DNA of 64,000 bases from CAYLPJ01 sp964385465 (lineage in GTDB: Bacteria; Planctomycetota; Phycisphaerae; SM23-33), in contig CAYLPJ010000025.1 of the NCBI GenBank assembly GCA_964385465.1, positions 1-64,000 on the forward strand. Direction: 5' to 3'. Numbering within the stretch: the first letter of the stretch is position 1; every line of letters begins with the position of its first letter. Below are positions 33,335 to 42,887 of the stretch, one piece after another. Below the pieces are notes generated by a model. It saw only the letters and a program-made list of their open reading frames with translations, was not told the origin of the DNA and did no database searches. The position numbers and the translations under genes were made by a program.

Positions 33335-35767
33335 ATGCGTGTCCTCAGCCGTTTGTCCGTGCTGCTCGTGTCGGTCGTATGCGCCGCGGTGGTTCCGGCC
33401 GGCGCGATCACGCCGGCCGAATTCCACGCGATGGTCCGCAAGACCAACCCGAAGTACCCGGGTTCCGGGAGCATCACGGTCCGGGAGGGCAAGGTGGTGG
33501 CGGTGTCGATGCCCTCGGCCTACGTGAAGGACCTGTCGTTCCTGCGCGGGCTGCCCCTGGAGAAGGCGAGCGTCGTGCTGGCCTCGAACCCGATCACCGA
33601 CCTGACCCCGCTGAAGGGGCTGAGCATCCGCGACTTGACGCTGGCGGGGTGCTCGGGCGTCAAGGAGCTCTCGCCGCTGGCGGGGATGAAGATCGAGATG
33701 CTGGACCTCAACGGCTGCCGGAATGTGCGGGACATCTCCGCCCTGAAGGGCATGCCGCTCCTGACGGCGGTGCTGGCCGGCGCGCGGGTCGAGGACCTGA
33801 CGCCGCTGAAGGGGATGAAGCTCTGGCAGCTCGAGCTCTCCCCGGAGTACGTCCGCAAGGGCTGGGACGTCCTGCGAGAGATGGACTCGCTCAAGGTCCT
33901 CTCGGGCGACTGGACGAACACGAAACCCAAGCAGTTCTTCGCGAAGCTCAAGAGGGGCGAGTTCGGGACGGCCCGCGACGGCGGGATCGAACGCGGGCGT
34001 TTCGAGGAGGAGGACGACGTCGAGTCCGATCCGGACGACAAGAGCTGGTACGCCGACCCCGATGAGACGGCCCCGAGCCCGTTCGTGTCCGACCGCGACG
34101 CGTGGGTCATCAAGGAGACGGTCCTCGGTCCGCTCCAGGCCGGCGCAGCGGCCGGGGGCAAACTGACCAGCGAGTACCGCGGGGCGGCGGCCTACGTCGC
34201 CAGTGCCGACCAGAAGCGCTACGCGACGGTGACCGCCTCGCCGACGAACCCCGGCCCGCTCGGGCACGTGCTGGTCACGGTGGACGGCAAGGAGGTCGGT
34301 CCGGCGATGGCGGCCTACGCCATGGACGCGCCGCAGTTCAGCCCGGATTCCCGGCGATATGGATGGGTGGGCCGGCCGGCCAACGGGAAGAAGACCGACC
34401 CCTCAAGCATCGTCATGCTCGATGGAAAGCGGGTCACGGACCGCCGGCTACGACAGGCGATGGAACTGACCTTCTCCCGCGACGGCAAGGCGGCGTGGTG
34501 CGGGATGACGGACGCCGCCTCCGGCCACTACACGCTGTGGGGCGCGTGGGTGGATGGGACGCACGTGCCGACGCGCTACCACGGGCTCGGCGAGCTGACG
34601 TTCAGCCCGGACGGATCGGAACTCGCGTTCTGGGGGCGCGATCGCCAGCGCGGCGGGGTGTACCTGGTCGTCAACGGCCGGGAGCGGGAGCGGAAGTACC
34701 CCGACCGGGAGATCGTCGCCCACGAGACGTCCCCCGACTACCGCAACGCCATCCGCTTCTCGCCCGACGGGACGTCGATGGCGTGGGAGTTCCGCCGCAC
34801 CGGCGGGGTCCGGTCCCAGGCGTGGATGTACCACGACGGCGAGCGGGGGCCGCTGTTCGAAGACATCGGCGTGATCCGCTTCAGCCCGGACGGCCGACGG
34901 CTCGGGTACCGCGCCGTCGAGCGGAAAGGCATGGAGGCGGTCGTGGTGGACGGCAAACGCATCGCCCGGGGCCGACACGTCAGCCCGCCGACGTTCAGCC
35001 CGAACGCCAAACGCGTCGCCTGGATTTGCCGGGGGAGTCTCGGGATGGACCTCGTCGTCGACGGTAAGCCCATCGGGAAGTTCCTCGGCGATGATAACTC
35101 CCACAGCGGGGACGTGGGGAGCATCGCGTTCAGCCCGGACTCGCAGCACGTGGTGGCCGTCGATGTCTACGAGAAACTCCGCGTGCGGTACGACGACAAG
35201 CTGATCGATGCTCAGCCCGTTCCCGCCGGCACGTGGCGATTCCACGCCCTCTGCCCACACTCGCTGACGTTCAGCCCGGACGGCAGGCACCTCGCGTTCG
35301 GACAGGAATCCGGCTACGTGTGGATCGACGGGCATCGCCTCAAGTACGACCGCGTCCCGAGCGGCTTCGCACTGATCTGGGATGACGACACCCGCCTGCA
35401 CTTCCAGGCGGCCCGCGACGGCAAGGCCGTTCTCGTCCAGATCTCCCTGACCGGCCAGCCGGCAAGCTGGTCCATGACCGACCCCGCTCCCCCCGTCGAG
35501 AAGACGCCGATGGACCTCCCCGTCGCCGCCGGCCCCCCGGACGCCCCGAAGCCCCCGGCCCAGACGGCCGACCAGCCCGGGCCCACCGACACCCGCGATG
35601 GCTTGGCCGAGGTCAAGGCCGACGGTGAGCTCAACCTCGCCAAGCTCTACGCCTCCAACGGGCTCAAGAGCAAGGCGATCGACAAGCTCAAGGGGCTCAT
35701 CGAGAAGTACCCCGACACGCCCGCCGCCGTCGAGGCCGCCAAGTTGCTCGGCAAGCTCCGGCGCTGA
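33335..35767 (+). CDS. exported LRR and PD40 beta-propeller protein with a TPR-like tail
   Basis: An 810-residue protein with a signal peptide (residues 1-24). Residues ~60-190 carry about five leucine-rich units (DLSFLRGL, DLTPLKGL, ELSPLAGM, DISALKGM, DLTPLKGM). From about 320 to 660, at least eight PD40/WD40-like units appear with the core FSPDG or a variant: FSPDSRRYGW, FSRDGKAAWC, FSPDGSELAF, FSPDGTSMAW, FSPDGRRLGY, FSPNAKRVAW, FSPDSQHVVA, FSPDGRHLAF. A Pro-rich linker and one tetratricopeptide-like pair (LAKLYASNGLKSKAIDKLKGLIEKYPDTPAA) end it. It is a scaffold or binding protein with no catalytic motif visible. Confidence 0.8.
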   Translation: MRVLSRLSVLLVSVVCAAVVPAGAITPAEFHAMVRKTNPKYPGSGSITVREGKVVAVSMPSAYVKDLSFLRGLPLEKASVVLASNPITDLTPLKGLSIRDLTLAGCSGVKELSPLAGMKIEMLDLNGCRNVRDISALKGMPLLTAVLAGARVEDLTPLKGMKLWQLELSPEYVRKGWDVLREMDSLKVLSGDWTNTKPKQFFAKLKRGEFGTARDGGIERGRFEEEDDVESDPDDKSWYADPDETAPSPFVSDRDAWVIKETVLGPLQAGAAAGGKLTSEYRGAAAYVASADQKRYATVTASPTNPGPLGHVLVTVDGKEVGPAMAAYAMDAPQFSPDSRRYGWVGRPANGKKTDPSSIVMLDGKRVTDRRLRQAMELTFSRDGKAAWCGMTDAASGHYTLWGAWVDGTHVPTRYHGLGELTFSPDGSELAFWGRDRQRGGVYLVVNGRERERKYPDREIVAHETSPDYRNAIRFSPDGTSMAWEFRRTGGVRSQAWMYHDGERGPLFEDIGVIRFSPDGRRLGYRAVERKGMEAVVVDGKRIARGRHVSPPTFSPNAKRVAWICRGSLGMDLVVDGKPIGKFLGDDNSHSGDVGSIAFSPDSQHVVAVDVYEKLRVRYDDKLIDAQPVPAGTWRFHALCPHSLTFSPDGRHLAFGQESGYVWIDGHRLKYDRVPSGFALIWDDDTRLHFQAARDGKAVLVQISLTGQPASWSMTDPAPPVEKTPMDLPVAAGPPDAPKPPAQTADQPGPTDTRDGLAEVKADGELNLAKLYASNGLKSKAIDKLKGLIEKYPDTPAAVEAAKLLGKLRR

Positions 35768-35844
35768 CCACGGGCCAGCCCCGGCGGGGCAAGACTCCCC
35801 GGGGCCATCGGTTCACGTCCCCTTGGCTTCCAGGAACCCACCGC

Positions 35845-35873
35845 GTGCAAGCAATTGGGGGGCCGGGTATGAT
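35845..35873 (+). promoter_or_regulatory. weak candidate promoter of the GH30 gene
   Basis: TATGAT at 35868-35873 is a good -10 (5 of 6). The hexamer 17 bp upstream, GTGCAA at 35845-35850, is a poor -35. The GH30 ATG is 73 nt further on, after AAGGAGAT. Confidence 0.25.
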
Positions 35874-35945
35874 GTCGACTGAATCGCCTGGCCAAGTGGC
35901 CCGGCCGGGGGGACAACGGCAGATCCGGATTCAAGGAGATATGCG

Positions 35946-37385
35946 ATGCTCAACACCCGCAACCCGTTCCTCGGTACGGTGTGTGTCGTCCTGGCGCTGG
36001 CCGGGGCCGCCAACGCAGCAGACATGGCCGTGACGGTGGACCCGACCCGGCAATTCCAGCGGATCGAGGGGTTCGGCACGTGCCTGTATCCCTGGAGCAA
36101 GGACAGCCGGGAGGCCTACAAGACCCCCGGATTCGCCAAGACGTACGCCGAGGAACTGGGGCTGAACATCATCCGCATCAACCTCGAGCACTTCCTGTGC
36201 GAGGAGGTCGCCAAACCGGGGGACATCTCGCGCGAGGACATCATCATCAACGACAAATGCCGCGTTTACACGGACTTCTGCGAGAAGGTCAAGGCCTTGA
36301 ACCCGGATGTCCGGATCATCGCCACGGTGTGGTCACCCCCGCCGTGGATGAAGGTCAACAACAGGAACAACAGCGGCCGACGTCGTGGACGGAACGCCGC
36401 GATCCGCGCATCGAGCTACACGCTGACGCGCAATCGCGGCATCTCCAAGAACCACGTGCGCGAGGACCGCTTCGGGCATTTCGTCGCCTGGATGGTCGCC
36501 ATCGCCGACTGGTTCAAGCATGAGGGCATCCCGCTGTACGGGATGAGCCCGGCCAACGAGCCGCGCTTCTCGCAGTGGTACGGCAGTTGCGTCTGGACGG
36601 CCAAGGACTACGCGACCATCATCGCGATGCTCGGCGAGGGGCTGGACAAGGCCGGTCACGGCAGCATCCTCCTCTATGGCCCGGAGGACATGACCGGCCA
36701 CCTGCACAGCGAGGGCACCAGCCGTTTCGTCCGGGAGCTGATGGCCCATCCGGGGGCACGGAAGCAACTCGACCGCTTCGCCACGCATGGCTACACCGAC
36801 GGCGTGCGGGAGGACGTTTCGCAGGAGTCGTCGCACAAGTTCTGGAAGCTGATCGAAGAGTACGACAAACCCTATTGGATGACCGAAGGCGGTACGGGCG
36901 AGCACGCCTGGCCCAAGCCGGTGACCAAGGGGGCGGGCATCGCGATCCATAACTCCCTGGTGGCCGGGCACGCCTCGGCCTTCGTCCCCTGGCAGATCGC
37001 CGGCGGCAAGGCGTCCACGCACAACTTCATGGTGCGCGACAAGCTCACGCCCAAGAGCCGCACGCTGATGCACTTCGGCCGCGCCGTGCCGACCGACGCC
37101 CACCGCATCGCCGCGGACCCGGCCTTCGGGGCAGTCCTCGCCAGCGCATACCTCCGACGGCGCGACGGGAAGCTGGGCATCGTGCTGATCAACCCGTCCA
37201 AGCAAGCGCACACGGTCACGCTCGCACTGGGCAAGCTCGGACGGCTGACGGGGCTGCGCCTTTATCGCACGACCGACGGCGAGTCCGTCGAGGATGAAGG
37301 TGACGTGACCGTCGCCGGCAACAAGGTCAAGCTCCCCATGCCGGCCGAGAGCATCGCCTCGCTTCGCGGCACCGTGGCCAAGTAA
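35946..37385 (+). CDS. glycoside hydrolase family 30, exported
   Basis: A 479-residue retaining beta-glycosidase with a signal peptide (residues 1-24). QRIEGFGTCLYPW near 38-50 is the family opening. The acid/base is Glu205 in SPANEPRFS and the nucleophile Glu314 in WMTEGGTG, the usual spacing for a clan GH-A (beta/alpha)8 barrel. A C-terminal beta-sandwich starts near residue 395 (LGIVLINPSKQAHTVTL). GH30 includes glucuronoxylan xylanases, beta-glucosylceramidases and beta-1,6-galactanases; the subfamily is not clear. It follows the LRR/PD40 gene by 178 bp. Confidence 0.9.
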   Translation: MLNTRNPFLGTVCVVLALAGAANAADMAVTVDPTRQFQRIEGFGTCLYPWSKDSREAYKTPGFAKTYAEELGLNIIRINLEHFLCEEVAKPGDISREDIIINDKCRVYTDFCEKVKALNPDVRIIATVWSPPPWMKVNNRNNSGRRRGRNAAIRASSYTLTRNRGISKNHVREDRFGHFVAWMVAIADWFKHEGIPLYGMSPANEPRFSQWYGSCVWTAKDYATIIAMLGEGLDKAGHGSILLYGPEDMTGHLHSEGTSRFVRELMAHPGARKQLDRFATHGYTDGVREDVSQESSHKFWKLIEEYDKPYWMTEGGTGEHAWPKPVTKGAGIAIHNSLVAGHASAFVPWQIAGGKASTHNFMVRDKLTPKSRTLMHFGRAVPTDAHRIAADPAFGAVLASAYLRRRDGKLGIVLINPSKQAHTVTLALGKLGRLTGLRLYRTTDGESVEDEGDVTVAGNKVKLPMPAESIASLRGTVAK

Positions 37386-37459
37386 CCCTCGCCGCGGCGC
37401 GAAAAGGGTCAGACACCGTAGAGAGGAAAGAGGGAAGAGCCCGTAGCAGGTGGAGGCGC

Positions 37460-37482
37460 GGTGGGCATTCGCTGAGCCCACC
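37460..37482. terminator. possible bidirectional terminator hairpin
   Basis: GGTGGGC at 37460-37466 pairs with GCCCACC at 37476-37482 around a 9-nt loop. It sits in the 109-bp gap between the convergent GH30 and GH140-like genes. There is no T-tract, so the call is tentative. Confidence 0.3.
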
Positions 37483-37494
37483 AACGTCAGGCCG

Positions 37495-38823
37495 TCACCG
37501 AACAGGGAGGGCATCGATCGCAATGAACGTGTCGAGTTGCCGGGCCGGGATATGCCGAAGCGTGCCGTTGTTGCCTATCTCCCATGATCGGCAGCACACA
37601 CAGGCCTCTGGGTCGAAGACAGACACACGAACACGATCGGCGGCGAGGACCGACGTGTCGACATCGAGCATCTGGCGGATCGGGAGGTAGACCAGAATGT
37701 AGCGGCCGTCGCTGCAACGCGCGGCCGCAGTATGGACCACAGGGCCCGTGTCCTCCCGGCCGGCATCGCCGAGAAGGACCTCTTGGGCCGGCACGCGCGT
37801 GAAGTAGCTGCGCTCGAGAAGCTGCCGCTTCAGCAGATCGAGCTGCGCCGAGCCCGGAGCTGCCAGCCCCTCGGTCCAGGTTGGAATTCCCCGGCCGTCC
37901 CACGAGTGGCAGCGGTCGCCGGAACGGTAGATTTGCCGGATCGGCTCGCACCCGTACGTGAACCCCGCAGCGCCGGCAAGTACACTTCGGTACAGGCTCC
38001 GGCGAACGTCATAGTCGTTGAAGAAAGCGCGGTGCTCCGGCTCGGTGTCGTTCTGCCGCCCGAACCCGACCGGCATTCCCTCGTAGTTCGGCTCCATGTC
38101 GAGGCAGGGCTTGTGCGGCAACGTTTTGTATAATCCATCGATCGTGCGATAGTTCGGGATGTTCAGCCTGCCGTGTCCGGACTGCATGGCGTTGAAGTCC
38201 AACCAGGCCTCCCCGTGGAAGATGGCCGAGGAATTCCCGCCGCCCGGATGGAAGGAGATCAACCGGTTCCCGCTCGCACCGGACCGGATGCCCTCGGCCA
38301 TCGCACGGACGATATTGGCGTGCCTCTGTGTCTGGACCGGGCTGTCGCCTCCGAGGATCCAGATCACGTTCTCGCATTCGCCCAGCGCATCGGAGAGACC
38401 GCGGCAATAGACCCTCGCGGAGTTCTCGTCCATAATCACCGGTCCGGCGGAGTTGGAATGCTCGTTCCACTTGTCGCCCCACGTCGGCAGCCAGGCCATG
38501 ACCAGCCCGTACTCCGCCGCGACGTGCGTGATTCGCACGACATACTCCAGCCAACGCGGGTTCAGCTTCACGGCCCACATGTCCGCCTCGGTCGCGAACG
38601 GACGGACACCCGCGGCGTTCGGCGTGTTCGGTTTGAACATGTCGCGGAAGACGAGCGCCTGGATCACGGTGAAGCCCTTGGCGGCGCGATCCTCGAAAAG
38701 CCGCCTGATCTCCGCCTCGGTCAGCTTGTTGACGAGCATCCATGCCGTATCCGCAAGGTAGAAGAACGGCGACCCGTCGGAGTGCTGGAAGAAGTGCCCA
38801 TCCTGGCTGGCCTGAAGTCTCAT
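37495..38823 (-). CDS. DUF4038 / GH140-like glycosidase
   Basis: A 442-residue (beta/alpha)8 protein resembling GH140 (endo-apiosidase-type) enzymes with the DUF4038 core. Features are HSDGSPFFYLADTAWML near residues 14-30, IQALVFRDM near 54-62, IWILGGDSPVQTQ near 149-161 and a late MEPNYEGMP segment. GAGGAG lies just before the ATG at 38823. An upstream in-frame ATG at 38982 gives an unrelated stretch. No signal peptide is seen, so it may act in the cytoplasm on imported oligosaccharides. The C-terminal ~80 residues are a beta domain. Confidence 0.82.
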   Translation of the reverse strand: MRLQASQDGHFFQHSDGSPFFYLADTAWMLVNKLTEAEIRRLFEDRAAKGFTVIQALVFRDMFKPNTPNAAGVRPFATEADMWAVKLNPRWLEYVVRITHVAAEYGLVMAWLPTWGDKWNEHSNSAGPVIMDENSARVYCRGLSDALGECENVIWILGGDSPVQTQRHANIVRAMAEGIRSGASGNRLISFHPGGGNSSAIFHGEAWLDFNAMQSGHGRLNIPNYRTIDGLYKTLPHKPCLDMEPNYEGMPVGFGRQNDTEPEHRAFFNDYDVRRSLYRSVLAGAAGFTYGCEPIRQIYRSGDRCHSWDGRGIPTWTEGLAAPGSAQLDLLKRQLLERSYFTRVPAQEVLLGDAGREDTGPVVHTAAARCSDGRYILVYLPIRQMLDVDTSVLAADRVRVSVFDPEACVCCRSWEIGNNGTLRHIPARQLDTFIAIDALPVR

Positions 38824-39153
38824 GGTCTCCTCCGGCTCACGGTTCGGCTTGCGGACGGCAAGCGGTCCAGTGTTCGGCGTCTCCCGTGTGACCGCAATCA
38901 GGCAGAGCTCTGACGCGTCTGGCGTACATTGTATGGCCCCGAAGCTACAGACTTCCATATCAAGGCCATAGAGCCGTGACACGATACTGGCTGCCGGGAC
39001 GCCTGTCGCGGTCAGAACCGCCGGTACGGTCGACAGTGGCCCTTGTACGTACTGATGCAGGTTCGCGACATCGACAGTCTACCCGATCAACCGGAGGTCG
39101 GCGCGAACCAGGTCAGTCGTCGCGTGACAGGGGTATCGAGCGGGCGGGCCAAG
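38824..39153. other. 330-bp gap with no gene recognised
   Basis: It lies between the GH140-like start and the SEC-C protein end, both on the minus strand. It likely holds the GH140 promoter; a TACAAT -10 on the minus strand at 38933-38928 lacks a matching -35. Nothing else is evident. Confidence 0.4.
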
Positions 39154-41646
39154 TCAGCTTTCGCGCTCAACCTGAAACTCCAACCCGCCGCAGCACTCCT
39201 TGTACTTCCTGCCGCTGCCGCAGGGGCAGGTATCGTTCCGGCCGACCTTCATATCGTCATGGCCGGCCGCCGAAGGGAGAGCCGCGGACACGTTGGACTC
39301 ATAGTGGCCGGCCCGCAGCACCGGCGGGCGAGGCGACGAGGGCGGAGCTTCCGATTCCAGTCTCAGTTCGTGCAACATCGCCTGCCGCGGCACCGTAACG
39401 TCAGCGTTGCCGACCGGCTCGGGCATGGTGCGGATCATCGTCGTGACCTTCTGTCGGCCGGCCGGGGTAGCGCAGGCCTGACGTGGCGTCTGACCGTTCA
39501 GGACCGGCAATGGGGTATCGATCCACTGCATGTACTTTCGCTCGAACAGGTCCTGGATGCCCGCGGCCATCTCGGGGGTGATCTCAATTGGTTCCTCGGA
39601 CGAAGCCCGCCCGCCGCGCTCGTTTCGCTTCATGAAATCCTCAGGCGACAAGTTCGTGACGCCGCGAAACGCCACCCCGGGCAGCCTGGTCAGCCAGCAT
39701 CGTGCCTCCTCAAATCGCTTGACCGAGTTCGTCGTCACCACCAGTTCGTCACCGACGAACTCCATCCGTGCCAACGTTACCGGTCCGCCCAACTTCTCGG
39801 CGGCCCCTCCGCTGGCACGGCTCCAGACGAACTCGTCGTTCTCCTCGTCGAAGTCGATATCATCGCGATCGAGCAGTTCCCGGCGAATCCGTTTCGGGTC
39901 CGCGATCGAGAACGACGCCGTCTGAAAGACGATGTCCTCCTCGTCCATGTTGCGCAGCACGACCGGGCCGCGGTTCGCCTTCCAGTTCTCGGCCCAATCC
40001 CACAGACGACCGAACACATGGGCCATGCGGTTCAGTCCCTCGGGCGAAAACTCCACTCCGGCATCCCGCAGGAACTTCACAGCATCTTGGCCCATTCCCA
40101 TCCCCAGCAACGGACCAGCCAGATCAATGAGGCGGAACTGCCCGGCCGGGAAGACACGAACGGGCAGGAACATGTTGATGTCAATGTTCTCCGAGAGGAG
40201 CTGATCGTCCACGCTGAGGCCGCCGCCAAGCAGGACGTTTTCCAGGTAGACCGTGCCGGCCTGCGGGTCGGTGTCGGCAACGCGATACAGGCTCGGGTAG
40301 GCTTCCGTGCGCGCCCGCAACAGCATTTCCTCGGCCGGCGGAAGGCCCCCTGCGAGCATCTTCTCGGCCTGCGTCCTGCTCCTGTAGGTAGGTCGGTACG
40401 CCACAACACCCCACGCCGCGTAGGCCGGGATCACGCCAAGGCGCTCATACTCCTCGAAGTAGTAGTCGAGATCGTCTTCACCGAAGTACCGCCTTGCCGC
40501 CCGGGAGGACCAGAGCGGCCTTTCGTACTGAAGGAAGTCGCTGAATCGCCTCACCAGGCGAAGATCAACGGCCTTCCAGCCGGGAAGGTCGTCGGCTGCC
40601 GGAACCGTATCGTCAGCCTGATCGGCATACAGGACGTCATCGAAAGGCATGGTCTCTTCAAGGCCCCCGAGGAGTCCTTCCATGAGTTCCTGGAGTTCCG
40701 GGATCATCGGCTCGTACGTGCAGGTGACATCCCGGTCTCCAAGCATGGCGTCGATCGCCTCGTAAAGCTTGCGGTCAGAGCAGACGATTCTGCGGGGAAT
40801 GCCCGTGGGCGCACCTGGCATCCGGCCGTGGAACGCCTCGACGAGGGCCTCGATCGCGTCGGCGGCCTCGCCCGAGAAGAACGGCTTCGCCTGGAGCGCG
40901 ATTCCGCTGGCCCTGTCGGCGGCAAGCAGAATCTGCATGCTGCGATCGTCCCCTTCAACGAAGGCGGGAATGGTAGGTGTGGAGACAAGCCAGGTCGCGT
41001 CCAGATGTCTCAGCCCGGATAGGTCCACGCCTGATGCCCCGAAGACGTGGGCTTTCGAGGCGGTCGGACGCTTCGGCCGTTCCCGCGTTACAGAAACGTC
41101 CGGCAGCGTCTCGTCCCCCGATACCGACAGTACGCAGACGCCTTCGGCGTCATCGAGTTCTGTCGGCTCGAGCAGTTTCCGGGCGTCGGCGATAGCCGCC
41201 GCCCTGGTCACGCGAATCAGCAGTGCCAATTCCTTATCGTCTGGTATCCGCGGCATGCGGTTCGCCCGCTTGACCAGCACGTTCGGAACTTCATCCGCAA
41301 CTCGCGGATGCAGTCCCGCCCTGCGATAGAAGCCCTGCGTGTCCGGATCCAACTCACCGAAAGGCTCCATGCAGAAGCTGATCATGTCTATCTCTTCGGT
41401 CGTACCGTCCCCGGGCCCACCAGGAGCTGTCAGGGCCGCGAAGTCCTCCGCGGCGTTCGGTCCGCGCAGCAGCAGCAGCCCGAACTGCTCTCCGGCATCC
41501 CCCATCACACTGGCCAGGAGCGTCTCATCACGGTCGAGCAGGCGGACGAGAAAACAGTCGTAGTTCGTAAACCGCCTCCAGAGCTTGCGTGAATGGAAGC
41601 CGCGGGCGGCCCCGATGAATTCTCGCAGGATATTGCTTCCGTCCAT
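39154..41646 (-). CDS. large SEC-C motif protein of unknown function
   Basis: An 830-residue cytoplasmic protein. GRNDTCPCGSGRKYKECCG near residues 808-826 is the SEC-C zinc-binding motif (C-x-C-x8-CC) also found at the end of SecA. The N-terminal part (FTNYDCFLVRLLDRDETLL; FGLLLLRGPNAAEDF) and the middle (LLADRASGIALQAKPFF) resemble uncharacterised domains that accompany SEC-C in other bacteria, possibly of the DUF6930/DUF7309 kind. That name is uncertain. The ATG at 41646 has GAGG upstream; an earlier in-frame ATG is at 41748. There is no signal peptide and it is a single gene. Confidence 0.75.
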   Translation of the reverse strand: MDGSNILREFIGAARGFHSRKLWRRFTNYDCFLVRLLDRDETLLASVMGDAGEQFGLLLLRGPNAAEDFAALTAPGGPGDGTTEEIDMISFCMEPFGELDPDTQGFYRRAGLHPRVADEVPNVLVKRANRMPRIPDDKELALLIRVTRAAAIADARKLLEPTELDDAEGVCVLSVSGDETLPDVSVTRERPKRPTASKAHVFGASGVDLSGLRHLDATWLVSTPTIPAFVEGDDRSMQILLAADRASGIALQAKPFFSGEAADAIEALVEAFHGRMPGAPTGIPRRIVCSDRKLYEAIDAMLGDRDVTCTYEPMIPELQELMEGLLGGLEETMPFDDVLYADQADDTVPAADDLPGWKAVDLRLVRRFSDFLQYERPLWSSRAARRYFGEDDLDYYFEEYERLGVIPAYAAWGVVAYRPTYRSRTQAEKMLAGGLPPAEEMLLRARTEAYPSLYRVADTDPQAGTVYLENVLLGGGLSVDDQLLSENIDINMFLPVRVFPAGQFRLIDLAGPLLGMGMGQDAVKFLRDAGVEFSPEGLNRMAHVFGRLWDWAENWKANRGPVVLRNMDEEDIVFQTASFSIADPKRIRRELLDRDDIDFDEENDEFVWSRASGGAAEKLGGPVTLARMEFVGDELVVTTNSVKRFEEARCWLTRLPGVAFRGVTNLSPEDFMKRNERGGRASSEEPIEITPEMAAGIQDLFERKYMQWIDTPLPVLNGQTPRQACATPAGRQKVTTMIRTMPEPVGNADVTVPRQAMLHELRLESEAPPSSPRPPVLRAGHYESNVSAALPSAAGHDDMKVGRNDTCPCGSGRKYKECCGGLEFQVERES

Positions 41647-41938
41647 GGCATGCCTCACAGACTGGGGGGATATCTGAACTCCGGAGGCATTTTCGACGCG
41701 AAGTCCGGGCGAGTCAACCGCAAAGCAGGCGCAAGACACATCAGTCACGCCCTGTCGTCATAGCGGCTTCCAGCCCTCGCGTTGCGCGTGGGCTCTGCGA
41801 ACTCCGGGCTCCGGTGCCTTACCACGAACTGCCTTGCCCTCTGCAAGCACAACCGGTCGCAGCGGACAGCCAAGGGAGCTCACCTGATTTGCCGCCTCTT
41901 CCTATGGTGGTGCCTTGACTGTACTGTCTCCTCTGCCT

Positions 41939-42871
41939 TCAGCGAGACGCGGTCGCCTGCCTGCTTGTGTAGTATACCTTCCCGTCGGCAGTGCGCTTTG
42001 CGAGCATTCCGTTGGCATCCAGTTCCTCGATATACTTGATGGCCTCATTGCGGTGTATGCTCAGCCCGTCGGCGATGTCCGTCAAGGAGCATGGCCGACG
42101 GCGGATCATCTCCAGAACGCTTTCTCGACCCACTTTGAAGTCGTGCAGGGCATGGACGCCTTGATAGTCAGCGATGACTTCCGCCGTCGGACTGAATCGA
42201 GCTGCAATGTCCAACATGCGCGCACGGTCCACCATCACGGCATAGTCCTCGGCCGTCGGGCGCGTGGCCGTGTTGAGCTGGACACGCGCCGGTCTGATCC
42301 TTTGCACACACTGGGCGATCCTGTTGACTTCGCTTTCCATAGCCGTGTGACCGGCAAGAATGAACACCTCGAGCCAGTACTCTCCAAGGTATTCCCGGCG
42401 AAAATCAATCAACCCTTCCAGGAGCCGCTCAAAGGAGATGCTCTCATGCGGCCGGTTGACGGCTCGGAAGACGTCGGCGTTCCCGGCATCGAGAGACGGG
42501 ATTACCAACTGGGCATCCATCAACTGCCGGCGGACCTCTGCCTGCCACAGCAATGAACCGTTGGTGAGCACAGCCACGGGAATGTCCGTCAGGGATCGGA
42601 TGCCCGCGACCAGTTCACCCAACCGCGAGTAGAGCGTCGGCTCTCCCGATCCACTGAGCGTAATGTAGTCGGGTTTGCTTGCGAGCCTGTCCTTGAGCTG
42701 TTCCAGTACGTCATCAAGCGAAGCCCACTCGCGTCGTCGAACGCTCTTGCGGGTAGTCCGTCCCAACTGGCAGTAGATGCAGTCGTAGCTGCACGTCTTG
42801 AACGGAACAAGGTCCACTCCCAGCGAGCGGCCCAACCTTCGCGACGGCACAGGTCCGAAGACATATTCCAT
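41939..42871 (-). CDS. radical SAM protein, COG0731-like
   Basis: A 310-residue radical SAM enzyme. FGPVPSRRLGRSLGVDLVP opens the family, and CSYDCIYC (Cys27, Cys31, Cys34) binds the [4Fe-4S] cluster. LSGSGEPTLYSRL near 80-92 is the SAM-binding GEP region. Residues ~250-310 form a winged helix (CSLTDIADGLSIHRNEAIKYIEELDANGML). It follows the small methyltransferase by 16 bp on the same strand, with GAAGG before the ATG. COG0731 members are related to the wyosine tRNA enzyme TYW1 but most are uncharacterised, so the substrate is unknown. Confidence 0.85.
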   Translation of the reverse strand: MEYVFGPVPSRRLGRSLGVDLVPFKTCSYDCIYCQLGRTTRKSVRRREWASLDDVLEQLKDRLASKPDYITLSGSGEPTLYSRLGELVAGIRSLTDIPVAVLTNGSLLWQAEVRRQLMDAQLVIPSLDAGNADVFRAVNRPHESISFERLLEGLIDFRREYLGEYWLEVFILAGHTAMESEVNRIAQCVQRIRPARVQLNTATRPTAEDYAVMVDRARMLDIAARFSPTAEVIADYQGVHALHDFKVGRESVLEMIRRRPCSLTDIADGLSIHRNEAIKYIEELDANGMLAKRTADGKVYYTSRQATASR

Positions 42872-42887
42872 TTCGATACCTTCCTCG

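Noticed and set aside
33700..35300. Repeated TTCAGCCCGGA-like DNA words suggesting a repeat array or CRISPR
   Set aside because: They are codons for the FSPDG core of the PD40 units, not an independent DNA repeat.
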